In this document: piece after piece, positions 1 through 5,317 of the stretch
How positions within the stretch are numbered: position 1 is the stretch's first letter
Layout: every line of letters begins with the position of its first letter
From: an uncultured Clostridia bacterium
Lineage (GTDB): Bacteria; Bacillota; Clostridia; Oscillospirales; Oscillospiraceae
Reading direction: 5' to 3'
Assembly: GCA_947176425.1 (NCBI GenBank)
Contig: CAMWQV010000114.1
Coordinates: forward strand, 1 to 6,793
DNA length: 6,793 bases
The notes under the pieces: model-generated
Databases searched by the model: none
What the model saw: only the letters and a program-made list of their open reading frames with translations
What the model was told of the DNA's origin: nothing
Made by a program: the position numbers and the translations under genes

Positions 1-331
1 CTGTCTGGCGATTGGCCGTCTGGAGATTGTAGCGACCGAGATTGCGAAAGAAATGGGCGTAGACCTGCCGCAGCTGCCTCTTGTCATCTCCGCCGCCCAG
101 TGGCTGGAGGAACAGGCCCTTGCGGACGGCGCATTTGCTCTGGCTTTGGGACTGCCGCTGCATTTGGGTGTACCGCCCTTCATCACCGGAAGCAAGCTGG
201 TAAGCAAAGTGCTGACCGAGGATATGGTTACGCTGACCGGCGGTCGTGTTATCATCGACAACGACGGCAAATCCGCTGCGGATACGCTGGAAGCCATCAT
301 TGAGGAGAAGCGCAGCGCCCTGCATATTTAA
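1..331 (+). CDS. cooS: Anaerobic Ni-Fe carbon monoxide dehydrogenase catalytic subunit, C-terminal part (5' end outside window)
   Basis: The reading frame is open from nt 2 and ends at TAA 329-331, giving 109 C-terminal residues of a protein normally about 620-640 aa. CooS enzymes oxidise CO to CO2 at the Ni-Fe-S C-cluster and pass electrons through B- and D-clusters, in the cytoplasm. Family signatures seen are LPLVISAAQWLEEQALADG, then LGVPPFITGS, a LTEDM stretch, and a short C-terminal helix rich in Glu/Lys. The first complete codon is Cys, followed by LAIGRLEIVATEIAKEMGVD. By position this fits the last C-cluster cysteine ligand of the GSCxDxxR region, but the preceding residues are outside the window, so this is inference. 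The internal ATG at nt 53 is not a start, because homologous sequence continues upstream of it. The next gene, a CooF-like ferredoxin, begins 18 nt downstream and supports a monofunctional CODH rather than an acetyl-CoA synthase operon. Family call is very secure. Confidence 0.93.
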   Translation, partial: CLAIGRLEIVATEIAKEMGVDLPQLPLVISAAQWLEEQALADGAFALALGLPLHLGVPPFITGSKLVSKVLTEDMVTLTGGRVIIDNDGKSAADTLEAIIEEKRSALHI

Positions 332-349
332 GAAGGGGGACGCTGAGAA

Positions 350-796
350 ATGAAACGTATTTTTATTGATCCCGCCAAATGCGACGGATGTAAAAACTGT
401 TCCCTGGCCTGTATGGAATCCCACCGTCAGGACGGCGGCACGGGCCTGTATACGCTGGACCTGACCGATCCCGCCAATCAGTCCCGCAACCGGATTATTT
501 CCGACGGCAAAGGTGGTTACAGCCCGATTTTCTGCCGCCACTGTGATTCCCCAGACTGCGCCAATACCTGTATGAGCGGCGCGCTGGAGAAAAATCAGGA
601 AACCGGTTTGGTAACGTATGACAAAGATAAATGCGCCGCGTGCTTTATGTGCGTGATGAGCTGCCGCTATGGTGTGCCTGCGGTCGATCCGGAACGGACC
701 AGAATCATTAAATGTGATTTCTGCGCCCATCTGGAAGAAGGCCCCGCCTGTGTTCGGGCCTGTCCGAAAAAGGCAATCGAAGTGAGGGAGGTGTAA
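350..796 (+). CDS. cooF: CooF-like four-cluster [4Fe-4S] ferredoxin, electron carrier for CO dehydrogenase
   Basis: This 148-aa cytoplasmic iron-sulfur protein should accept electrons from CooS and hand them to a partner. It has 16 cysteines in four sets: C11/C14/C17/C21, C62/C65/C70/C74, C95/C98/C101/C105 and C122/C125/C134/C138. That is the pattern of the CooF/HycB/DmsB-type ferredoxin subunits, with four predicted [4Fe-4S] clusters. It is somewhat shorter than Rhodospirillum CooF (about 190 aa). The start is the ATG at 350, preceded by AAGGGGG about 10 nt upstream. It lies 18 nt after cooS and 3 nt before the flavoprotein gene, so the three genes are almost certainly one transcript. Classical CooF feeds an energy-converting hydrogenase. 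No hydrogenase gene is visible here, and the adjacent gene argues that electrons go to FAD and NAD(P)+ instead. The symbol is by family and neighbourhood; another HycB-like name would be possible without cooS beside it. Confidence 0.9.
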   Translation: MKRIFIDPAKCDGCKNCSLACMESHRQDGGTGLYTLDLTDPANQSRNRIISDGKGGYSPIFCRHCDSPDCANTCMSGALEKNQETGLVTYDKDKCAACFMCVMSCRYGVPAVDPERTRIIKCDFCAHLEEGPACVRACPKKAIEVREV

Positions 797-799
797 CAC

Positions 800-2029
800 A
801 TGGAACGGTTTGTGATTATCGGCGCCGGGGCTGCCGGTATCAGCGCGGCACGGGTGCTTCGGGAATTTCGGCCTGACGATGTGATTACCGTCATCTCTAC
901 GGACGAAAAAATCCACTCCCGCTGTATGCTCCACAAATACCTGGGTCATGAACGGGACGCGGACGGTATTAATTTTGCGGGGACGGACTTCTTTGAGAAT
1001 AACAACATCATACATATCGCCTGCGAAACCGTGTCAAAGATTGATACAGAAAACAAAACAGTCTATTTCGGCGAGGGTTATTCCGCGCCCTATGACAAGC
1101 TGCTGATTGCGACAGGTTCCGGGTTCTTTATCCCGCCGATTCCCCATTTCCGGGAAGCACCCAATGTGTTTGGGTTCCGGGACCTCAGCGACGCGCTGAA
1201 AATTGACGAGGCTTTTGGCAAGGGAAAACGGGTCTTTATTGTCGGTTCCGGGCTGGTGGGTTTGGACGCTGCGTCCGCTTTGTGCCACAGAGGGGCAGAA
1301 GTGTCAATCGCGGAAATGGCTCCCAGGGTTATGCCTTTGCAGACGGACGAGTATGCCGCGTCTGTCTATCAGAAAGTCTTTGAGGAACAGGGATGCCGGT
1401 TCCTGCTGGGAATCGGCGCCAGCGACGCGGTTGTTGACGGCGAGGGCAATATTACAGAGGTGATTCTGTCCAACGGCGAACATATTCCCTGTGATTTTAT
1501 TATTATGGCTGCCGGCGTGCGGCCCCGCATTCAGATTGCGCTGGACAGCGGGATTGCCGCGGAACGGGCGATTCAAACGGACGATCACCTGCGCACCTCC
1601 GCGCCGGATGTCTATGCCGCCGGTGACTGTACCGGTCTGTCCGGGGTCTGGCCGGACGCTGTGGAGCAGGGGAAAGTCGCGGCGCGAAACATGGCCGGTG
1701 TGGATGAAGTGTACCCGAAACCGTATCCGTTCAAAAATACCAGCAATTTCTTCGGGGTAACGATGCTGTCCGTCGGACGGCTGGACCTGACCGACGGTGC
1801 GGAAATTTTGGTGCATAAGACGCCGAAAGAATATAAAAAAGCAATTATTAAAGACGGCAGGCTGACCGGATATCTGTCATTAGGCGATATTTCCAACAGC
1901 GGACTGTATCTGTATCTGATCCGTGAAGGGATTGACGTGAGCGGAAAGCAGGATAAGATTTTCCGGCTGACATTTGCGGATTTCTACGGAATCAACGAGA
2001 AAAACGGCGAGTTTGCTTATAAGACCTGA
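800..2029 (+). CDS. FAD/NAD(P)-dependent oxidoreductase of the CODH-associated (FNOR) type
   Basis: This 409-aa flavoprotein of the pyridine nucleotide-disulfide oxidoreductase class II family probably takes electrons from the CooF-like ferredoxin and reduces NAD(P)+. An N-terminal FAD Rossmann motif GAGAAG is at residues 8-13. The ATG motif is at 104-106. A second dinucleotide-binding motif GSGLVG is at 149-154, with acidic Glu172 at the end of the second strand, which favours NAD over NADP. The second FAD motif VYAAGDCT is at 271-278. A C-terminal dimerisation-type domain spans about 310-409. Residues 40-48 read SRCMLHKYL, placing Cys42 where NADH oxidases, peroxidases and CoA-disulfide reductases have their redox-active Cys region; NADH-rubredoxin reductase-like proteins tend to have Pro there. 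The Shine-Dalgarno GGAGG overlaps the end of the upstream gene and sits 8 nt before ATG, so translation is probably coupled. A strong terminator follows 8 nt after the stop. The electron-transfer direction is inferred from context. Confidence 0.88.
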   Translation: MERFVIIGAGAAGISAARVLREFRPDDVITVISTDEKIHSRCMLHKYLGHERDADGINFAGTDFFENNNIIHIACETVSKIDTENKTVYFGEGYSAPYDKLLIATGSGFFIPPIPHFREAPNVFGFRDLSDALKIDEAFGKGKRVFIVGSGLVGLDAASALCHRGAEVSIAEMAPRVMPLQTDEYAASVYQKVFEEQGCRFLLGIGASDAVVDGEGNITEVILSNGEHIPCDFIIMAAGVRPRIQIALDSGIAAERAIQTDDHLRTSAPDVYAAGDCTGLSGVWPDAVEQGKVAARNMAGVDEVYPKPYPFKNTSNFFGVTMLSVGRLDLTDGAEILVHKTPKEYKKAIIKDGRLTGYLSLGDISNSGLYLYLIREGIDVSGKQDKIFRLTFADFYGINEKNGEFAYKT

Positions 2030-2036
2030 TCTGAGC

Positions 2037-2073
2037 AAAATACAGGGACGTACCGTGTGCGTCCCTGTATTTT
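2037..2073 (+). terminator. Rho-independent terminator of the cooS-cooF-flavoprotein operon
   Basis: Perfect 14-bp stem: AAAATACAGGGACG at 2037-2050 pairs with CGTCCCTGTATTTT at 2060-2073, with a 9-nt loop. It begins 8 nt after the flavoprotein stop. The stem ends in a U run on the + strand and in A residues on the other side, so it can act in both directions and separate two converging transcripts. Confidence 0.9.
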
Positions 2074-2086
2074 ATACTTTCTATAG

Positions 2087-2124
2087 AAAAACCGCAGAGA
2101 TACACTGACTGCGTATCTCTGCGG
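2087..2124 (-). terminator. Rho-independent terminator of the SH3/NlpC-P60 gene
   Basis: A 12-bp stem, CCGCAGAGATAC at 2092-2103 with GTATCTCTGCGG at 2113-2124, has a 9-nt loop. Read on the - strand it is followed by five Ts (2091-2087). It lies 18 nt after the TAA of the minus-strand hydrolase gene. Confidence 0.87.
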
Positions 2125-2142
2125 AAAAATTCAGAATTTGTA

Positions 2143-3273
2143 TTAACCGACGCGTTTTGCGCCCTTATAATATGTACTGTAGTAGTTTTCACTGAGGCTG
2201 CTGATAATAACGCCGCCGCTTCTGCTGGAAGACGAATGAATGAATTGGTTATCCCCGATATAGATTCCTACATGGGAACAAGCTTTCCCTGCATTGCGGG
2301 CGGGGTCGTTAAAGAGGACGAGGTCGCCGGGCTGCAAATCGGACTTGTCCACATACACGCCGGACGAGTTCCACTGAGAAGTAGCGGAATGGGGCAGGCT
2401 GTATCCGTGCAGGCCGAATACATACATCGTAAATCCGGAACAGTCAAAGCCTCTGCCGGACGCGCCGCCATAGACATAGGGAGTACCCAGATATTTTTTC
2501 GCGGTTTCAACGATACTGGAACCAATTGCGCTTGCTGCCGCGGCGGGTTCGGAACCGATCCGGATATAATCCGCGTTGACAAAACCGCTTGTCCCGTTAT
2601 AAACAACACTGTACCAGCCGTCCTGGAGGGAGTCCAAATCGACTACCGTACCGGCGTACAGCTTGGAAAGGATCGCGCTGCTGGTGGACGGTTCCGAACG
2701 GAGATTAACGATACTGCCGGTAATGACGCCTTGGGGGTCTACCAGGGGAATGCCGTTGACTGCGACGTAATCTGCTTTTACATAACCGGTCTGACCGTTC
2801 CAAACCACTTTGCACCAGCCTTCGTCCATCACTTCGACGACAGTGATCTCTGTATCAAGCTCAAACTGGGTGATCGCGGAGGAATCGGTAGACGGTTCCA
2901 TGCGGAAATTGACGCCGATACCGGTAATGACGCCCGGATTTCCGCCTGCGTCCTGCCGGGGTGCGGGAGCAGAGGAAGTAGCGGTCGCGGCGGCGGGGGT
3001 ATACACTAAATAATCAGCCGATACATAACCGGTCTGATCTTCCCAGCTGATTTTATACCAATCGCCAAGGTCCTCATATACCTGCACTTGGGTCTTGTCG
3101 CTGAGGTAAGTAACGATAGAAGCGTCAGTAGAGGCCTCACTGCGTACCCGCAAAGATTCGCCTTCCACCGTACCAGTACCGATTACTTCCGCCGCCATTG
3201 CGGTGCTGCTCAAACACGCTGCCGCAACAGCAGCCATAACAATTGTTTTTTTGATAAACTTAAAAAATCTCAT
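2143..3273 (-). CDS. Secreted cell-wall hydrolase with three bacterial SH3 domains and an NlpC/P60 endopeptidase domain
   Basis: This 376-aa exported peptidoglycan hydrolase is predicted to cut peptide stems, probably the D-Glu to diamino acid bond, outside the membrane. A Sec signal peptide covers residues 1-27: basic start MRFFKFIKK, hydrophobic core, and the AMA site before AEV. Three SH3b repeats follow at about 30-91, 113-172 and 181-239, each with a NxR or LRVR turn, a GWxxVxxNGxxGYV-type stretch and a final ADY. Low-complexity Ala/Pro linkers lie at about 92-108 and 241-250. The NlpC/P60 domain occupies about 252-376, with catalytic Cys278 in FDCSGF, His334 in SHVGIY and a third residue His346 in FIHSS. 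All three are present, so it should be active. The Shine-Dalgarno GAGGA is 9 nt before ATG. No convincing own promoter is seen in the 45-nt gap behind the 98-aa gene, so it is probably co-transcribed. SH3/NlpC proteins in sporulating clostridia act in growth, division or germination, and the sequence does not say which. Confidence 0.93.
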   Translation of the reverse strand: MRFFKFIKKTIVMAAVAAACLSSTAMAAEVIGTGTVEGESLRVRSEASTDASIVTYLSDKTQVQVYEDLGDWYKISWEDQTGYVSADYLVYTPAAATATSSAPAPRQDAGGNPGVITGIGVNFRMEPSTDSSAITQFELDTEITVVEVMDEGWCKVVWNGQTGYVKADYVAVNGIPLVDPQGVITGSIVNLRSEPSTSSAILSKLYAGTVVDLDSLQDGWYSVVYNGTSGFVNADYIRIGSEPAAAASAIGSSIVETAKKYLGTPYVYGGASGRGFDCSGFTMYVFGLHGYSLPHSATSQWNSSGVYVDKSDLQPGDLVLFNDPARNAGKACSHVGIYIGDNQFIHSSSSRSGGVIISSLSENYYSTYYKGAKRVG

Positions 3274-3318
3274 TTGTTCTTGTCCTCATCAATCTTTTGT
3301 TTTGTTGTAAGGTGATTT

Positions 3319-3615
3319 TCAGAGCTTTCCGGCCAAGGCCCGCTCCAGCCAAATCGCGGAAATGTCCATAGCACTGTACAGACTCTCCTTCTCGCTGCGC
3401 TTCACAATCCGCTCCCTGCTTTTCAGGTCTGGCGCGGTACGCTGCAGTTCAATGGAGACTTTGGACGCCATTTCCAGATCGTTTTCTTTTTTTGTTTCTT
3501 TTACTTGCAGCATAATAATATAAGGATCGGACATGCTGCCGTAATAGATAATATTGCCGACTCGCCGCAGAGGATGATTTTTATACAGAAGCCCTTCCAT
3601 CGGTTGCTTTGCCAT
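3319..3615 (-). CDS. Uncharacterised 98-aa small cytoplasmic protein
   Basis: I cannot name a function. The reading frame is well supported: ATG at 3615-3613, a strong AAAGGAG Shine-Dalgarno 7 nt upstream, and a near-consensus promoter at 3690-3662. The protein has no signal peptide or membrane segment. The N-terminal half looks beta-rich, with GNIIYYGSMSDPYIIMLQV at about residues 20-38, then a charged KETKKEND turn. The C-terminal half looks helical, with SEKESLYSAMDISAIWLERAL at about 74-95. The general form resembles short conserved clostridial proteins of unknown role, but this is from memory of the pattern, not a search. Its stop is 45 nt from the start of the secreted SH3/NlpC hydrolase with no terminator between, so it is the first gene of that transcript. 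Confidence 0.8.
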   Translation of the reverse strand: MAKQPMEGLLYKNHPLRRVGNIIYYGSMSDPYIIMLQVKETKKENDLEMASKVSIELQRTAPDLKSRERIVKRSEKESLYSAMDISAIWLERALAGKL

Positions 3616-3651
3616 AGGGCATCTCCTTTCTTATTTCGACCTTGTTATTTT

Positions 3652-3669
3652 TTGTAACCGAATTGTAAC
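3652..3669. repeat. Tandem TTGTAAC direct repeat with 11-bp period over the -10 region
   Basis: TTGTAAC occurs at 3652-3658 and again at 3663-3669, exactly 11 bp apart. The second copy covers the -10 hexamer and the first lies at the expected transcription start. Direct repeats one helical turn apart are typical of OmpR-type response regulators, so this may be a repressor site. That reading is inference. Confidence 0.45.
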
Positions 3670-3690
3670 ATATCTGGAGCGTTCTGTCAA
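3662..3690 (-). promoter_or_regulatory. Strong sigma-A-type promoter for the 98-aa gene and the hydrolase gene
   Basis: On the - strand a perfect -35 TTGACA (3690-3685), a 17-nt spacer and a -10 TACAAT (3667-3662, five of six matches) are seen. Transcription should start near 3655, leaving about 40 nt of leader before the ATG at 3615. This is the best promoter in the window. Confidence 0.85.
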
Positions 3691-3892
3691 CACCTCTTTG
3701 CCCATTTATGGCAAGAAAATTTTCTTTTAACAGCGCCGGTGGTCCGAAATAGTATCCATTTATTGGAATAAATGTTGAAAAACGTCGATTTTCTGTCTAA
3801 ATAAAAACAATCTTTCTGAAAAATAGAAGACATCATCCCTTCTTCCTTCAGCATAAAATAATAGTGGAACTGACTGAAAAGAAGCAGATTAC
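3691..3892. other. AT-rich non-coding stretch between the small-gene promoter and the next terminator
   Basis: About 200 nt without a credible gene on either strand; the whole gene-free interval is 3616-3937. Besides the promoter and the terminator at its ends, it holds two related elements, CCATTTATGG at 3702-3711 and CCATTTATTGG at 3756-3766, the latter within an 18-bp palindrome. From 3781 to 3892 I see no hairpin, reading frame with a ribosome site, or RNA family that I recognise. Confidence 0.6.
3757..3774. repeat. Palindrome CATTTATT-GG-AATAAATG, possible operator
   Basis: Perfect 8-bp inverted arms (3757-3764 and 3767-3774) flank a 2-bp centre. The gap is too small for a stable hairpin loop, so a dimeric protein-binding site is more likely than an RNA structure. 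It lies roughly 100 bp upstream of the start predicted for the minus-strand promoter at 3690-3662. No regulator is known. Confidence 0.5.
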
Positions 3893-3932
3893 AAAAAGCA
3901 GCCCCCGTCCCAAGACGAAAAGGGACGAGGAC
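3893..3932 (-). terminator. Rho-independent terminator of the 112-aa gene
   Basis: Read on the - strand, an 11-bp stem is formed by 3932-3922 and 3911-3901, including two G-U type pairs and a CCC/GGG top, with a 10-nt loop. It is followed closely by TGC and five Ts (3897-3893). It begins 5 nt after the stop of the 112-aa gene. Confidence 0.85.
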
Positions 3933-3937
3933 CTATT

Positions 3938-4276
3938 TTATTGATTTTCTGCAAAATGCTGCTGGACCCAGGCCAAAAACGCGTGGAGATGCTGGTGAAA
4001 GAGTGGATTTCGGTTAATAGCGGCAGCAATCAGCCTGCACTGCTGCTCACCCTTATCGACAATCGGGACATATTCGGTGTACACGAAGCCTTTCACCATA
4101 GTATTTTCGAGTCTGGCCCACACGTTCGCCACGACGGTTTTGTTGTCCACATCCACGCCGTAGTCCACGGTGATCTCGATATCGTTTCTGCCGATTTCCT
4201 CCTCTGGCAGCATGAACCGGAAAAACGCGTATCGCTGAATATCGATCCCGGCGGACGGCGTTCGCTGTTCCTCCAT
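3938..4276 (-). CDS. Uncharacterised 112-aa protein downstream of noc
   Basis: I do not recognise the family. The frame is supported by a GAGGGGG ribosome site 8 nt before the ATG at 4276, a TATAAT hexamer just upstream, and a terminator 5 nt after the stop. The protein is acidic to neutral with no signal peptide or membrane helix. The central part (about 30-75) alternates in a beta-strand manner: DIEITVDYGVDVDNKTVVANVWARLENT, here split around residue 45, then FVYTEYVPIVDKGEQ. The end is a helical, aromatic and His-rich segment, about residues 80-112. It follows the noc gene in the same direction with an 88-nt gap and no clear terminator between, so read-through from noc is possible in addition to its own promoter. 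The antisense frame at 3941-4321 has no ribosome site and is taken as a shadow. Confidence 0.75.
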   Translation of the reverse strand: MEEQRTPSAGIDIQRYAFFRFMLPEEEIGRNDIEITVDYGVDVDNKTVVANVWARLENTMVKGFVYTEYVPIVDKGEQQCRLIAAAINRNPLFHQHLHAFLAWVQQHFAENQ

Positions 4277-4310
4277 CGTTATTTCCCCCTCTCAAACAGA
4301 ATACCGGATT

Positions 4311-4316
4311 ATTATA
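4311..4316 (-). promoter_or_regulatory. Consensus -10 element upstream of the 112-aa gene
   Basis: TATAAT is found on the - strand, about 35 nt before the ATG. The position 17 nt upstream reads TTTCTT, a poor -35, but a T-rich tract including eight Ts (4335-4328) lies there. The promoter would be of moderate strength and may depend on an activator. No TGn extension is present. Confidence 0.45.
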
Positions 4317-4364
4317 CCTGAGATTGCAAAAAAAAGAAAGAGGAAAAACGAATAAAAGCAAAAT

Positions 4365-5189
4365 TTACGGTCCGGAAGATGTGGGCGGGCGTTTTTTGGG
4401 AATCTGAATCGTAATCGTGATCTCATCCTCGCTTTCCTGCTTTTCGCACCGGGCGTCCACCCCGGCCCGCCGGATATTTTCCATACTGCGGTCCACGCTG
4501 TTGAGGAAAAGGCGGACGTCTTTGATAATGTAAACAGGTTTTTTCGTTTTGTTTTCCCGCTGCCGTTTTTGGAGCAAGCTTTCTATGTATTCTTCCGCGG
4601 CGGCCACATTCATCTGTTTTTCTCCGATCCAGCGCAGTGCGTCCATACGCTGGTCGTTGTCCTCCAAGCGCAGAAGGGCGCGGGCATGGCGTTCTGTAAG
4701 CTCGTACTGCCGCAGGCCCTCCACGCACTCCGGACTCAGCCGCAGAAGGCGCAGTTTATTGGCTACGGCGGACTGGGAGCGGCCTAACCGCCGGGCGGCT
4801 TCTTCCTGACTCATCTCGTAGGTGGAGATGAGTCGGGCGATGGCGGCGGCTTCTTCGGTGTAGTGGAGGTCGCAGCGCTGGAGGTTTTCGATGAGGGCGA
4901 GCAGGGCGCTGTCCTGTTCGGAGCCGCGCACTAACAGGCAGGGGACTTGCGGCAGTCCCGCGATGGCGGCGGCGCGGAGGCGTCGTTCTCCGGCGACCAG
5001 GACATAGCCTTCGGAGGTTTTCTGGACGCTGATGGGTTGGAGCATACCGTACTGTCGGATCGATTCGGCCAGTTCCCGCAGGGATTTCTCGTCAAAGTGG
5101 CGTCTGGGCTGCCGGGGATTGGGGACGATTCTCTCGATTGGTACGTAGCAGATTCGGTTGGATTGAAAGAGTTTTTTCTTTTTATCCAT
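4365..5189 (-). CDS. noc: Noc-type nucleoid occlusion protein (ParB/Spo0J family, CTP-dependent DNA clamp)
   Basis: This 274-aa protein should bind Noc sites, spread on DNA as a CTP-gated clamp and keep division septa off the chromosome. The CTP-binding N domain has QPRRHFDE (27-34), the GERR box in AGERRLRAA (66-74) and ENLQR (101-105). The helix-turn-helix is at about 125-150. The four positions that separate Noc from ParB specificity (B. subtilis Noc Q173, K179, K184, R201) align without gaps to Q139, K145, R150 and R167, so three are identical and one is a conservative Lys-to-Arg change. A C-terminal dimerisation domain (about 218-266) contains VRLFLNSVDRSMENIRRAGVD. Start ATG at 5189 was chosen because AAAGGGGAG sits 6 nt upstream. 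An upstream in-frame ATG at 5300 has no ribosome site and would add a poorly structured segment. The N terminus, MDKKKKLFQSNRI, does not obviously contain the membrane-binding amphipathic helix of B. subtilis Noc. A second chromosomal ParB remains possible. Confidence 0.88.
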   Translation of the reverse strand: MDKKKKLFQSNRICYVPIERIVPNPRQPRRHFDEKSLRELAESIRQYGMLQPISVQKTSEGYVLVAGERRLRAAAIAGLPQVPCLLVRGSEQDSALLALIENLQRCDLHYTEEAAAIARLISTYEMSQEEAARRLGRSQSAVANKLRLLRLSPECVEGLRQYELTERHARALLRLEDNDQRMDALRWIGEKQMNVAAAEEYIESLLQKRQRENKTKKPVYIIKDVRLFLNSVDRSMENIRRAGVDARCEKQESEDEITITIQIPKKRPPTSSGP

Positions 5190-5243
5190 AGATATCTCCC
5201 CTTTCTGCGGCGTTTCGTCTATTCTACGGCCTCTGTGCTGAAA

Positions 5244-5252
5244 ATGATAGCA
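5244..5252 (-). promoter_or_regulatory. Candidate extended -10 promoter for noc
   Basis: The - strand reads TGCTATCAT, an extended -10 (TGn plus five of six matches to TATAAT), about 55 nt before the noc start. The -35 position is weak (TTTCGT at 16-nt spacing), which extended -10 promoters tolerate. Called from motif match only. Confidence 0.35.
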
Positions 5253-5290
5253 AATTCTGTCGGTAACGAAATTTTTATCCGCCGCACAGA

Positions 5291-5317
5291 CGGGAAACAT
5301 CCTGCAATTATTTCCCG
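5291..5317. repeat. Inverted repeat CGGGAAA / TTTCCCG in the noc-spoIIE divergent promoter region
   Basis: Seven-bp perfect arms at 5291-5297 and 5311-5317 are separated by 13 nt. The arms match halves of the B. subtilis Noc-binding site (ATTTCCCGGGAAAT), but here the halves are separated and everted rather than joined. ATTTCCCG at 5310-5317 is an exact left half, and CGGGAAAC is one base off the right half. It may be an operator through which Noc controls itself and the phosphatase gene, or simply a weak hairpin. Confidence 0.4.

Noticed and set aside
53..331. Separate small 92-aa gene starting at ATG 53
   Set aside because: CODH-like sequence continues in frame upstream to the window edge, so this is the tail of cooS.
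2236..3009. 257-codon open frame on the + strand
   Set aside because: It lies entirely antisense to the SH3/NlpC hydrolase, whose signal peptide, repeats and catalytic residues are clear. It has no ribosome site and a disordered, domain-free composition.
3696..3730. TTGCC...GGCAA hairpin followed by a T-rich run, resembling a + strand terminator
   Set aside because: The stem is only 5 bp and A/T-containing, and no + strand gene lies upstream to terminate.
3941..4321. 126-codon open frame on the + strand
   Set aside because: It is antisense to the 112-aa gene, has no Shine-Dalgarno site and a His-rich shadow-like composition. Promoter element, ribosome site and terminator all favour the - strand.
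5283..5298. parS-like sequence (minus strand TGTTTCCCGT)
   Set aside because: Only the left half resembles parS (TGTTTCACGTGAAACA); the right half does not match, so a full parS site is absent.
5190..5300. Longer noc start at the in-frame ATG at 5300
   Set aside because: No ribosome site precedes it, and the added residues are not ParB-like. The ATG at 5189 has AAAGGGGAG at ideal spacing.
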